Source: Phoronis australis
Lineage: Eukaryota; Phoronida; Phoronidae
NCBI GenBank assembly: GCA_002633005.1
Contig: NMRA01000115.1
Location: forward strand, 11,996-73,995
Reading direction: 5' to 3'
Length of the DNA: 62,000 nt
The position numbers were made by a program, and so were the translations under genes. The notes under the pieces were generated by a model. It worked only from the letters and a program-made list of their open reading frames with translations, did not search any database and was not told the DNA's origin. This document shows, in pieces, positions 1 through 11,802 of this stretch (within the stretch, counting starts at the first letter, position 1; each line of letters begins with the position of its first letter).

Positions 1-63
<63 letters not shown>
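1..63. repeat. (TA)n microsatellite
   Basis: The window opens inside an uninterrupted TA dinucleotide run ending at about 63. The left end of the array is outside the window. Confidence 0.97.
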
Positions 64-65
<2 letters not shown>

Positions 66-3000
66 AAGCAGAAAGTGTGAAAAATCTTACTTGACTTACA
101 GAAATTATTTACATTTGGGTTATGAAGTAGGAAGCGTGCTGAAATCCTGCTGCTGCATAGCTTCATATTTTTTGTTATCGTTCTTGTCAAATTCTAGTTT
201 AAGGAGGAAAGCTTTTATGGTAATCAGTCACCATGGTAGCAATTATGCATGTCTACTTTCATACATACCGTGAGATTGGTTCAGCCTGTATTGCTGAAAT
301 TTTCCTAATCACATTCTAAGTTACTTATTGTGGCGAAAAGGCGAATTATTTTTTTACTGAGATCACTTTGCTAGGTGGGCTAGGGGTAAGCCTTAGCTAC
401 GATGAAATTTTTAAACCCATGTGTCCAATATTTTCAAGAGATGTCATTTTATCTCTTATGTGAGTGTGACAACAAGTGACAAAATCTGATTTGGGTGGAA
501 TCGCCTAAACGATTAGCATCTTGTAAAATAACAGATCTCAGATTAAAGTGACTTTATACATTTTATGTAATGTTTATCAGGTAATAAGATGGATGTCACC
601 AGGGCACAGCATCACTTACCAGCTGGCGGGGGCACAGGTTACCATATGAACGGTTTCCAAAGTGTCAAAACTGACACTGGTGTGACAGCCCAGGTTAGAC
701 TCAGTCGAAAACATACATGTAAATAATATTAGTTTTTGGAAGTAAGAAGTGGAAAACAAAAACGAGGCTGTGCAGGACGAAAACGACGTTTTGATATTAA
801 ACAAAAGTCACCCTCAGGTGCAATAGGGACAGAAAACAAAATATAGTAACAGAGTGTATTAGATTTTAATCTAAAATTAACGTCGTTTTCAAACATGGTT
901 CACTGTTTTAGAAAGATGAATTAAAGAGGCCTGGAACGCCAAAAACTAAACTGCTTTATTCAAAGGGTTTTTGTACAGAATTCAGCCTACTCACCAGGTA
1001 TTTTTACGGTTTGTTCATAACGACTTAGTGAATTTCTTTTGATGTCAAAACATTTTCTATTTAGTTTTAAATTCCCAAAAAGACGATCTGTCAACTGCTC
1101 CTCACTTTGTCGTTTTTTCTCAGCAATTCAATGCACGGCTGCTTATTTGGTATGAAAAGTCAAACGTAGCACATCTCCCTGATATGGAAAATGTGACTTT
1201 TGACCTTTGATGTAAACAAAACACTGGCGACTTCAAGCAGCACCTAGTCCGACTAAAAGGCAACTGATGCAAAATCCTAATTGTTTAAATTTAGTAATGA
1301 AGGCATCGCAGTATTCTAATATATTCTAAAACTCTCTAGGAATAATTTTTTGGAAAATTGCTTGCTTCACTGGCTTGTCTCATACCGTGCTATACACCTC
1401 TGATTGTTTGTGAATGCGATAACCCATGAGAATCTGCCGTTAACATCCATCTTGTCAGCCAGAGGTTTGTCGAATGACTGTAAGTGCATGAGCACATTTA
1501 TAAGTGGGAGGGAAATTTGAAACTTTGTCGTGACAACAGAGTTTTTACTTCAAGCGTACTTCAAAGATGAATTTTGAGATTTTTTCCTAAAATTCCCTTA
1601 CAAAGGAATGTGAATAAATCTGTAGTAGACGTTTCGAGGTGATACTTTCCTTAGGAATTGTTTAAAAGATATTTTTGATGAGCTTTCGCGCTCCATGCCT
1701 CCAAGTTTGAAATACGTAAGAAGCTTCTCATTTCCATTTTTACTTAAAAACGAAAACGCAAAATCAGTTCTTAGAAATTTGTCTCAACGTTCCCTTTGCC
1801 ACCATAGCCGTATTAGCTTACATTAAAAAGGAGATTGAAAGTTCAGCTGCCATTGTCCTGAAGCAATTTTTTTCAAAATTAGATGGGTTGACCCAAATCC
1901 AGACTGGTGTCGTTGACACACCTGTCACCAGATGTGAATGGTGTGTTTGAGGAAGGAAATCGCATAGTCTGGCAAGGTTCAAAATATCTTTTGTGTCTGA
2001 GTAACTTGCTCCATAATTTACATTCTATCTATAAATTACGTAAACAGGAAATGCCCGTTTAAAAGGGGAATCTGTCTGACACAAAACGGTACACAGCATT
2101 TCGGACTAATCGTTACACAACTTTTATTCACTCTGAACGTTACTGTAAATAGTTTACAATCGAACGCTCGCCGTTTTTCTCTTGATTTATGTTCCAAACA
2201 ACGCTTGTCAGTCGTGACAGATATTGTAATCTATCATAGTTTCATTCTTTTGTTAGTTTTTCAAAAATGACGCAAAAATAATGACGTTTTATTCACGATG
2301 GCCTGTTTTTTTGTAATCCAGACGAACTCGACGGAGTGAATGAGTAAACAAACAACATGGCTTTCCAAAACTTTAACGCACGATTTGATTTGATTGACAA
2401 CAGGTTGCACCGAAAACAACTCGAGCGTGTTTACCACAACCGTTCAAATAGCAACGATTTCATCTAGAAAACAACAACTGTTTAAGTGAAATTAAACGAA
2501 TTTGAAATCTTTACATATTTCACAGCCCATATTTTTAAAACAGCATTTTTGGGAAATACGATTACACGTTTGAGAAAAAGATTGGAAGCACAAAAGTGCT
2601 TTAAATTAGTGACTTGAACAGCATAATTATATCTCTTCAAATGTCGTCATAGCAACGGCATTACGTCTAACAGGCAAAGATGACAGGTTTGAAAGATAGA
2701 CCTCGCCCATTGGGGTGTCACGAAAATGTGATATTAATGTCCGTGAGTGGCAGTGAAAGATGCACTATGATGATCAATTTCTCCCCAGTTGCTTTTCTAG
2801 TACTTTTAAGACTACCATGACAACCAGTTGTCCTGCCTTTCAAACTGAAGAAGCGTTCTCACTACTTGTGCAATTCTTTTCTCATATTTTTGATTTTTTC
2901 TGCCGCCCTGAGTTTTTTATTCGAACTCTTTTCTGTGTCAAACTCAGAGATCTATGTCTAAAATGAAAAACACACTAATAAAACGAATCTCTGAAAGTCA

Positions 3001-5600
3001 TTGTCCTCGAAAAAATAGCGTTGTTCAAAGAGGAGTAGTTTTCTTTATTAGAAAACAACTGAGTTCCAAACAAAATAATACTGCGTGCGCTCACATGTGG
3101 TTTTTATGATACAGCAGGTCAGCCGTTAAATGAGAGTTCATGATGGGTTAATATCACACTAAAGTTACGATTAATTAGCATAACATTAGTGTGCAAAATG
3201 CTAATTAGAGCATGAAAACAAGCTATATGTGAATGCGGCATATCTGCCTTCTGCTTTGAGGGGCGGACGGTAATAAGGCAATTCAGAAGCCTGACCACCG
3301 TTCACAGGTGAAACATTCTCAGGTGAAAGATCAGATGTCCGGTTTGCATTCTGACTGCAGGCCCTGTGTACATGCCAGCATGGTGCGTAAATTCAGCCAG
3401 TGAGAATAGAATTGCGTTCGTAATAAAATAACACCGTTGGTAAGAATGCCATTGCGGTACGTGAGGAAAGAAGATTGATTGTAATAGTGTACACTGTAAA
3501 AACAACATCGACGAGTTCATCACTGCACGTCACAATGGTTGCATTTGGGCGAGTTTGGAGTCTGATAACCTGTCCGTCCATGTTTTACTTGTTGACAACC
3601 AAGTAACCATAACTATATAATTTGTCGCAAGTTGGACACACGTTTTGAAACCTAAACTTCATTGGATGAGAAATACCAAGTTATGCTTTCATTATAATAA
3701 TACACCGAGAAACAGGTGCACCAGTGGTTGGCTTTAGTAGTGCGATCCTTGTAAGCACACAACATTGAAGATATCCGACATCCTTGTATTAGAGCGAGAT
3801 GAACAATACTATGGCAGAGGTGCGTTTTTTGACGCATCCACAAATTCTTAGAGGATTAATTATAGACAAGGTTGCACGACGCATCCATTTAACAATGAAA
3901 ATTGTACGTCAATACATTCTGAAGGAAAAGAATTCTTTATCCTTGGTTACTTGAAACTATAAACCTTGTAAAGATGACGTTTACCTCTAGTCTCTATTTC
4001 GTCACCCTGATTATGTTGCGCTGTGCTGCATATACAAGCGAAGATTATCACAGTCAAAAAATATGTCTTCATTCTTACTGTTGTCTGAAAATACACATGA
4101 AGATCAAGATACAAGTTTAAAATAAATGGTTTTGCCTACCATGTAGACTGGGCACTCAGGAAAAATCAACGGTATTGTCTGTCGAGCTATTATATCGTAA
4201 ATTCTAAAATATAATATAATGTTTTGAACTCATACAAATGAATATTCTAACATTGGATGAAATTTAAAATAGGACTTGTGCAATCATTTGACGACTTCAC
4301 AAAGTAAGATTAGTGTAATTCGCCGTTTGTACATTATTAAACTTCGCAAACACTCAAATCTTTGGTTTTAGTACATGACTACAATGAATAGCATACGCAT
4401 AAGAGTATACATGTAATCAAGTACACCGAGAGATTTCTTTCCTTTTATTAAAGTTACAGTGTAGTTTCATGCTCAAGCTTAGCTCAATTTCAAAATGATT
4501 TACCTGTATCGTTACTTTTTCTGACCTGCTCGGTAAACCGGTCCTGTGTTGAAATATAAATCGCTTTTGTGCTTGTGCGTGTATAACCTTTGACACCGCG
4601 GGCATTAATTATGGTTATGAACGTACAGGTGTAGTTGCAACATTAGTTCGTCGAGTCCTTTTTCTGTTGGTGAACTGAAAAATCGTGGAACCGTCCGTGA
4701 TAAAGACTGCGTTGTACCTGAACTGAGAAGTCGCACATCCTGCCGCCAGAAATACTCCAGTGTCTACTTCAAAAACTGCTGTGGTTGGTACTGCTCAGTT
4801 CAGACAAAAAATCTAGTGCCCAATTTCACATTGTACTACCTCACAGAGAAGTTATTGCAAGACTTATTTCATAAGTATCTTATTCATGGATTTGAGCCAG
4901 GTTTAATGCGTCATTGTTTGCCAGCTGTACTTTTAAGGGGTATGCATAAAGTACGTTGTAAATGTCCTATCAGAATGACAAGGTCGTATCACATCTGTGA
5001 CCAGACGCTTTACAAGTCAGAAAAATGTCACGTTCTGAAGGAAATTTGAGTCGGGGATCCCCTTCATTCTGTGCCAGTCCATTAGTTTAATGATTCCTTG
5101 CATCCACCAAGCAAAGACAGAAAACCAAACATGAGCATGTAGTCAAATAAGAGTATGAGTCGGTTTGAACACCTGGTGGGATATACATCTTTTTGGTTTT
5201 ATCATTTCGTCGTGTGATACAACCATACAACTCTGATGCGATACTTGCTTTATGCATACATAGTTCGGGAGGTGTCGATAAACTTTTATACTACACTATT
5301 AGACCAAAAAAGCAGTTGATTCTGGTATGTATCTTTTTTGTAAAAATCGAGTTCGTGATGCAGTAATGTTTAGTTCTTAACTTTTTCAAATAAAAGAAAA
5401 TACACCAGAGACGAGCATTAATGATGCGGAATTTTGTTTAATGTTTTACTCGTCGCTTGTCATATCATGGCGTTTTAAACCTCGCTTTCCCTTGCACACG
5501 TGCCCGGTTGTCTTTTGGTCAACTTTTCAAAACACACACAAGACCTTGACTAAAAATCATGAGGGCTGGCCTTGGATTGTTACGTCAAGCAGTTAGCAAA
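64..5600. other. AT-rich DNA without a recognisable gene
   Basis: I see only short stop-bounded reading frames here, none with a motif I know, no paired splice sites around conserved peptide and no clear repeat. It is probably intergenic. Diverged non-coding repeats or isolated exons of a neighbouring gene cannot be excluded by eye. Confidence 0.5.
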
Positions 5601-5639
5601 ATCCTGCTGCCGCTTATGTTTAGAACCAACTTCAGCCGA

Positions 5640-5960
5640 TTTCATGAAAGTGGTTTAACAAAACCAGAATTAAAACTTAAAATTGGTCTTCCTAAACCTG
5701 GGCTAATTTTAGACCTAACTTGCAATTCATCAGCGAGTTTAAAAGTCTGAAAACCTGGTTTAGACCACGGGCCCGGTTTAGTAAAACCAGTCTTCCGTTC
5801 AGTAACGCTAGGACCTCGCTGAAAAGCAAGACTTCGCCAGATTATACGTGAGAAATTGCCGAGTATTTTAAATGAGAACACGTGACTTTGACTAGGTTTT
5901 AGCTAGATCCTAGCGTAGGTCCTAGCGTCTACTGAACTCACGCCCTGGGCCCGGTCTCCA
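5640..5960. repeat. Quasi-palindromic AAACC(T/C)GG word cluster
   Basis: Variants of the word CTAAACCTGGGC and its complement recur in both orientations between about 5645 and 5800. They are followed by short repeats built on TAGATCCTAGCG and GGTCCTAGCG near 5905-5930. This looks like a decayed inverted-repeat element; no boundaries or target duplication could be set. Confidence 0.35.
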
Positions 5961-6098
5961 ATCTCCGTACTCAGACTCATACTCATACTCGAGATTTCAT
6001 ACTCAAAATCGTGCTCACTGNCTCGAAAGACCAGCCATTTAACTCGTAATGTATATACCGCTTTGTTTATCGCCTTGAGCCCCACTTGGGATTTTTTT

Positions 6099-6192
6099 AA
6101 CAGCAACCGCGATCTAATCAATGGTTTTTAATGTCCGCTCCGTGGATTAGAAGTATACGGACCAAACCATTGATTAGATCGCGGTTGCTGTT
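6099..6192. repeat. Perfect 29-bp inverted repeat (hairpin)
   Basis: Bases 6099-6127 and 6164-6192 are exact reverse complements, 29 of 29 positions, separated by a 36-bp loop. The flanking base pairs do not match, so the arms are sharply bounded. No ORF or known terminator type fits. It may be the core of a small foldback element. Confidence 0.9.
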
Positions 6193-6400
6193 TGTAAGGC
6201 CATCGTTCATGGGACAAATCGTTCACTGAGTCACGCACACATATTCGTGCGTCGACAGAAATCAACCCCGCTCTGTTGTATGTGAACTTGGAAACTTGAG
6301 TGAACTCGGAATAAATTTCTATTCCGTACAGCAGATCCACCTCAGCCACAATGTTTAGTGGGATAGCTCGCTCGTGGAAGTTTGATGGCAATGGGATAGG

Positions 6401-6555
6401 CAGTGGCCGATTTAGAGGTGGGGCCAAGCGGGCCATGGCCTCCCCCTAAAATTCTACCAGATTACATTTGGCAGTTCGGGGGTGCGAATGTCTGACTGTC
6501 AAATCCTGGCTAATACTCTGCCCTGCCCCCCCCCAAAATCCTGGATCCGCCCCTG
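6401..6555. mobile_element. MITE, CAGTGGCGGATC family, copy a
   Basis: The terminal inverted repeats read CAGTGGCCGATTTAG on the left and CTGGATCCGCCCCTG on the right. The direct 5-bp flank ATAGG occurs on both sides (6396-6400 and 6556-6560), a likely target duplication. The internal words CCCCTAAAATTCTACCAGAT and GGCAGTTCGGG recur in the other copies in this window. It is non-coding and hAT-like in terminal sequence, but the superfamily is not certain. Confidence 0.75.
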
Positions 6556-6559
6556 ATAG

Positions 6560-8340
6560 GTGATTACACTGGTTCCAGTTTAGGACTCATTACATAGAAA
6601 TTCAGAAATAAACTCATTCCTTCACAAAATATAATTTAGTGAAACTATTACGTGAATGTGTATCTTCGTAAACAAGAAATATTGGAACCTATTTCTATGA
6701 TTGTTATGTTGCTAAAGAAAACAGACTTTGATATAAAACAATATTCCCCATAAAGTTACTGTTGGTACATCTGTATTGAAAAGCGAGGCACACGGATAAA
6801 AAGCAGGACATCGGAGTGAAATGGTGAGATGTTCGCCGTAACACACAAAAACGTCCAGACAGCGTTTTGTGGAGCGGGAGATTACACGTGCCGTAACAAC
6901 TAAGGTGCACGGCGGCGAAATTGTTGGTGCTGTAAAAAAACATGAATATCCCTTTTTTAATTTTCGTCGAATGGGAAGATAGCCCTACATGTATGTCGCG
7001 AGGGAAGTCATATTGGTATATGATAACGTGCCAATTTCACCAGGTGTCAAAATGTGGGATATTTTTATGGTGTAATCATAATTGCGATATATTCGAGCGA
7101 AATATCCTAGTGGAGGCGNCCCCCCCCCCCCCCTCTAAACATAGCAAACTCAGCTTCCGGTTAGGGTATTGTAACGGGAAATTCTTGCGTCTGCTTCACT
7201 GTCCAGTATAGCAGATGACCTACTTGCCGGCAGAAAAGCATGCTTTGTCTGCCAGCTGTCGCTAGTGCATAACGACGTCACAGCTTATGCATAAGATTAC
7301 AGATTTCGTCCATTGAAAATATACGGAGTTGGCGGTCCATATACAATAGTCTATGGTGTAAATTGGATGGCGGGGAGATTTTAATAAGTCAGACAGTTCG
7401 CCAAGAGCGGAAAGTTGGCTGGTACCGGGATTTTCCGTAGATAAGTCTGCCGATGAAACGCCCATGGGCGTTTATTCGAAAACTTATGCCGAATACACGC
7501 CCATGAGCGTTTATTTGGTGTTACGACTGATGGTGTCAAGTGTCCAGACATTGGGGCGTTTATTTGTAAAGTTTCCTCTTAAAAGCTCACTCAGTGTCAA
7601 TTTTTGTCACAAATTCAGTTTTGTGGAACATTTATCATTTATAAAAACGAACAAGGTGTTGGTGTACTATGCATTCAGTAACATAAAATTTAAAAACACA
7701 CTTTTAAGTAAAAGGGTGTCAAAGTCAGCAAAACTATGACTTTCCGCCGGGGCGTTTATTTAGTGTTGCTAAAACCCTGAAATTTTTCATTTGCCGAATA
7801 CAAGCCCATGGGCTTATCTACTTAAATTCCCGGATCGCTCCCAGTCACACAAAGTACTGGATTCCTTCAAAAGACAAAACGTGATTTTGTATTTTATTCC
7901 ACGACTACAGGCACACATTATGCATAACGTTACTGCTCAGAAACTGAATTTAACATGATGGGCAACATCTAAACCTGTCACGAATGAATTATTACAGAAA
8001 TAACATGCATACACACACAAGCACCTGAACTCTCTTAGCTAAACAAATAAAGAACCGTGTAGTGTTTCGTAAGTTACATGAAGTATAAATCGGTTAGTTA
8101 TATTTTTTATTCATAATTGCCGAACAACACCAATTTTGCTTATATCCGTAAAATATCCCCACAATTGTGTCTTTTTGAAAAACCCTAACATGTAGTTTAA
8201 ACAGTACACACCATGGATTTTTGCACATTTCGAATTACCGGTGGCCACAGACTAAATGTATGACATAAAATTAAGCCAAATCCATGATTATTTTGTGTCA
8301 TTAGCTCGAAATTTTGATTTCTCTTTCAATTTTGCCAATT
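6560..8340. other. Non-coding stretch with GGGCGTTTATT motif repeats
   Basis: No supported gene. A poly-C run with an N lies at 7099-7114. Between about 7460 and 7820 the motif GGGCGTTTATT or close variants recur, with CCCATGGGC-type palindromic words, which looks like an old repeat. Reading frames here are short and carry no motif. Confidence 0.4.
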
Positions 8341-8452
8341 TTCACATTTCCCGCCATGTGACATCATGGGTTGAACACAAGAGATCAGCGACTAGCATTG
8401 AACAACGGCGGAGAGTAGGGAATTTGAAAGCGACAACGATTATGAGCAAGAA

Positions 8453-8653
8453 ATGAACAAATACTATGAAGAAACGTACGAGAATGGTGGCCAGGATGAC
8501 GAAATGGGGTTGCACGAAAGCGAGAACGAGTTTGATATGTTTTCAGCTGCGTACTTTTATACTTTGAGGCCTTACGAACTGGATCCTCCCGCGAGAGAAG
8601 CGGCCTCGGGCTCGGCCAGTCAACCCAGTCATCCAACAGACGATCCTGAATAA
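8453..8653 (+). pseudogene. Acidic ORF remnant of THAP-type element
   Basis: A 66-residue frame rich in Glu, Asp, Asn and Ser, with a stretch around LRPYELDPPAR. A similar acidic leader with a PY/FEP-like word precedes the P2X7-like zinc domain in related transposon ORFs, including the one at 16077. The cysteine-rich domain itself is absent here. Its pairing with the opposed THAP relic is the main reason to list it. I cannot assign a function. Confidence 0.35.
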
Positions 8654-8931
8654 AGAGCCGATGTTTCTGAATAGTAAATATTGTCCTTTATTGAACCAGG
8701 CCTTCATCGTAACATCTCCTCTGATTGGAGTCGAAACACGACTACTCAAAGTGGGCAGAACACAGAGTGGCCCCGGACAGAATCGCTTGGTCCACGCTGA
8801 GGTTCCACACTCTCGTTCGGCGCACGAAGCGATGCCACTATACTGCGCAACTTTGGCGTCCTTAGGAACACCGAGACGTTCTCCGTCTGACTGCTGTTGC
8901 TGCAGCCTCCGCAAACACATCTTTTCATCCC
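8640..8931 (-). pseudogene. THAP-domain pseudogene (two frameshifts)
   Basis: Reading the minus strand from 8928, frame 1 gives a CVCGGCSNSS start, frame 2 gives VPKDAKVAQ and frame 3 gives WHRFVRRTRVWN and then LCSAHFE, followed by SCFDSNQ. Together these follow the THAP plan: C-x(2-4)-C, a proline, a tryptophan and C-x2-H. No single frame holds it, so at least two indels have broken it. THAP domains are zinc-dependent DNA-binding modules common in P and Kolobok transposases. This copy is non-functional. Confidence 0.65.
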
Positions 8932-9039
8932 TCTACGAACCTTCTCGACGCTAAATATACTTTACTTTCACTTTACTCTATACACTTAGTTGCTGATCGG
9001 AACAGTGTGCCGAACGACTTGGGTTCAACCCATGACGTT

Positions 9040-9930
9040 GTACATAATTATTATTTTTTTTCAATTTTTACGTGTTTCTTTATGAGCTGTTCACTAAAGG
9101 CACTGAAATCAAGTAAGATATAATAATAAAATTTATTTTGAGGTACTGGAGTCATGTTGCGTACACTTTAATAGGTTGTAGAATTTGGATAAAGCATCGA
9201 TACGTGTAAATTACATCAACGTTTGCAAGACAACATTTTAACAATTAAAAGTGACATAATGAAAGTGAAGCAATGGAATTAGGTGTAATTTTATAACTAA
9301 AACATTCGATCAAAACTCTCTCGAATCGACAACCAGAAATTCATCCCGTCAAATTCAGGGGTAGCAAACTCTAAGACAAGAATACATGGGTCAGGCGCTG
9401 GATTTAAAATTCTGGCACACGCAGTTCTGTGGTATGTAATACATGTACCTGGGAGAACAGGTACACTCCCATTTCGAGCCTGAGGCTTGATCAGTGGAAG
9501 TCAACGTGGGCTTCATCATGAAATCGTTTGATAACCTATGTTTTAAATCATTCCCTGATGCCTTCAAAAATCAGGAGATACTTGTATGGCACGATGCGTT
9601 CTGTCAGAAACACGTGTTATCTACACGTGTACTGTCTTTGCGTGATGTTTTGTACAGCATCGGTTTTCAAAGAACTTTGTTATGTTCAACCTTCTCAGTT
9701 CGTTCGAAGCATACTATACATAATTCTCCACTGTTGTGTTCAAATGATCTTCGTATGAAGTAGCCTTCCCAGATTAAAAGAATCTGTTTTAAATGGGCCT
9801 AACAATGCACCGACTCCGGCGTTTGATTCCACTTCACTCATAAAATCCTCGACGACTAACTACCTTGTTTTCAAAAGGGCTCATATACGTAAAAATTGGT
9901 TTAGTACAGTACGAGTAATGAAGATGACGT
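9040..9930. other. AT-rich non-coding stretch
   Basis: I find no gene, RNA or clear repeat. The frames at 9494-9763 overlap each other, lack motifs and look like chance openings. Confidence 0.4.
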
Positions 9931-10120
9931 TATCTAGGAAAATGTTTTGCTGACGCGGTGGTTCGAGCTAAGTTTGATAAGTTTGAAAATTTGAAAGTGG
10001 ATGAGATGTTTATTATAAGATAAACTAATAAATACAAAACTAAATGTATAATAGGTATGCAAAACTATTCATGTAACAAAAAGGTGGGTGACAAAAAACC
10101 GCCATCAACATGCACGGAAT
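9931..10120 (+). repeat. Diverged direct repeat, copy 1
   Basis: The segment starting TATCTAGGAAAATGTTTTG, with GCGGTGGTTCGAGCTAAGTT and later AAAAGGTGGGTGACAAAAAA, aligns with 10429-10610 over about 180 bp with many substitutions and small gaps. It is non-coding and of unknown class. Confidence 0.75.
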
Positions 10121-10428
10121 GGAGATCCTAAAATTGCCATGGAGAGATGGAGTAATCCTTTCTTAGTATAAAATATTATGAAACGGTAGGGTATGAGGCG
10201 GGAAAACAAGTTTTGAAAATTGATCAGAAACACGAATTGATCGTCTGATTGCAGACGAGCTAGTGGAGTTCAGTGTATCCTCCGGATGGAACAGAGAACC
10301 ATTGCGTAAAAATAAGCGGTGAAGAAATAGATCACAGTGACGATATACATAGAGACAAACAACAATAGAACTATGGACGGAGGAAAATATTCCCTGATAA
10401 ATGCATATAATTGAAATTATTTTTTCAA

Positions 10429-10610
10429 TATCTAGGACAATATTTTGACGATGCAGCGGTTCGAGCTAAGTTTGATGAGTTGGGAAAATAGAATGGGGTT
10501 GAGATGTTAATTATAAAATGTACAAAATTATAGCCATACAGGTATATAAAGCTATTTTTTCGTAACATAAAGATGGGCCACAATAAACCGCCAAATGTTG
10601 ACAGCACCGT
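10429..10610 (+). repeat. Diverged direct repeat, copy 2
   Basis: Second copy of 9931-10120, offset by about 498 bp. Shared words are TATCTAGGA, GCGGTTCGAGCTAAGTTTGA and AAAGATGGGCCACAATAAAC. It could be two insertions of one family or an old local duplication. Confidence 0.75.
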
Positions 10611-10861
10611 CCATCCGAAGAAACGCGACATTAGCACTACAGAAAATGTTAGCAAGGAACCACATTTTACCTAGTATAATTCACATCTCATTCATTTTCA
10701 GAAAAAAGGTACTTTTGATGAAACAACGTTGGATATATTGGTATATTCGGATATTTACTGGTGAGTTCTTATATCACCTGACCTTCTAAATTCCTTAGAT
10801 CCCTGTACCTTATTTTGGCTCATCTATGCCCATCATCTAACAGCGGTAACGATTCGCTTTT

Positions 10862-10984
10862 ACCCCCGTCACACCAGAGGCGCGGTGCCATTACTATCAT
10901 CACCGTAGTGACACTTCCAGTAGTGTTTCATAGTTTTCCCCTACCCGTCACAAATATGTTTTTCTTCGCGCCACGGGATCGCCG
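10862..10984 (+). repeat. Inverted-repeat block, segment A1
   Basis: It begins ACCCCCGTCACACCAGAGG and runs through AGTAGTGTTTCATAGTTTTC to CCACGGGATCGCC. Its reverse complement is found at 11338-11467 with moderate divergence. It is GC-richer than its surroundings and part of an interleaved structure with segment A2. Confidence 0.8.
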
Positions 10985-11328
10985 TTATACCCCCGTTACA
11001 CCGGAGGTGCAGTACCTCTGCGGTGCTTGTATGGCATAAACCGCAGTGGAAGCGCCATGATCGCCGTGGTTCTTCAGTGGTTTCACCACTCATCGCCGTA
11101 GCACCGCGGAAAACTGTCAAATCTGAGGACCTTTTGGGATGGCACGACAGATACTTTGAACATGTTCAAAACCTCCGCAGTGCCACCGCCGGTTGGGCCA
11201 ATCCGAAGTGGGATCGCGGTGACACCGTCATGATAGTCGTGTCACCGTACAAGTGTCGCAGCAGCACCTCCATCATCGCCGTGCTTCCTCAGTACAACCG
11301 CCGTGCAATCGCGCAAAACGTGGACTGG
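10985..11328 (+). repeat. Inverted-repeat block, segment A2
   Basis: It begins with a second copy of the terminal word, CCCCCGTTACACCGGAGGTG. It contains many CCGC and CGCCG words, including CACCGCGGAAAACTGTCAAA. Its reverse complement is 11478-11802. The open frame at 11023-11385 is a by-product of this repeat and I do not call it coding. Confidence 0.8.
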
Positions 11329-11337
11329 CAACCCTCC

Positions 11338-11467
11338 GGCGATCCCGTGGCGAACACATGTGTGACAGGTAGGAGAAAACTATGAAACACTACTGGCGGC
11401 GTCACTAAGGTCATGGTGGTTTTGACCAGAAACCGTAGTGGCACCGTTCCTCTGATGTGACGGGGGT
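11338..11467 (-). repeat. Inverted-repeat block, segment A1' (inverted A1)
   Basis: Reverse complement of A1, ending GTGACGGGGGTAT. It lies after A2, so the order is A1-A2-A1'-A2', interleaved rather than nested. Confidence 0.8.
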
Positions 11468-11477
11468 ATGAGGTCAT

Positions 11478-11802
11478 CAGTCTAAGTTTTCGGCGATTGC
11501 ACGGCGGTTGTACTGCGGAAGCACGGCGATTATGGAGGTGTTACGGTGGTCATGACGGTGTCGCAGCGATCCCACTGTGGATTGCTCCAATCCGCGGTAG
11601 CATTGCGGAAGTTTTGAGCATGTTCTAAGTTTCCACCGTGCCACCGCGAAGGTCCAAGGTTTTGACAGTTTTCCGCGGTGCTTCGGCGATCAATGTCGAA
11701 ACCGCTGCGGAACCACGGCGATCATGGCGGTGACCCTGCAGTTTGTCGTACAACTTGAGCACTGCAGTGGCACCGCACCTCCGGTGTAACGGGGTTATAT
11801 GC
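11478..11802 (-). repeat. Inverted-repeat block, segment A2' (inverted A2)
   Basis: Reverse complement of A2, ending CCTCCGGTGTAACGGGGTTA. It shares with A2 the words CGCCGTGCTTCC, CAGTACAACCGCCGTGCAAT and CATGATCGCCGTGGTTC in inverted form. Confidence 0.8.

Larger units (their letters stand above)
8364..9035. mobile_element. Decayed THAP-bearing DNA transposon relic
   Basis: Inverted words TCATGGGTTGAACACAAG (8364-8381) and CTTGGGTTCAACCCATGA (9018-9035) match at 17 of 18 positions. They enclose a plus-strand acidic ORF (8453-8653) and a broken minus-strand THAP domain (about 8640-8931). The convergent layout matches the Kolobok-like element at 15741-17438. True ends and target duplication were not found, so the arms may be internal parts of longer terminal repeats. 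Confidence 0.5.

Noticed and set aside
6128-6436. 102-codon minus-strand ORF
   Set aside because: Spans the end of a MITE and the 29-bp hairpin, and has no recognisable domain.
11023-11385. 120-codon ORF
   Set aside because: Lies across the A2/A1' inverted repeats, has no motif, and the GC-rich repeat alone explains the lack of stops.
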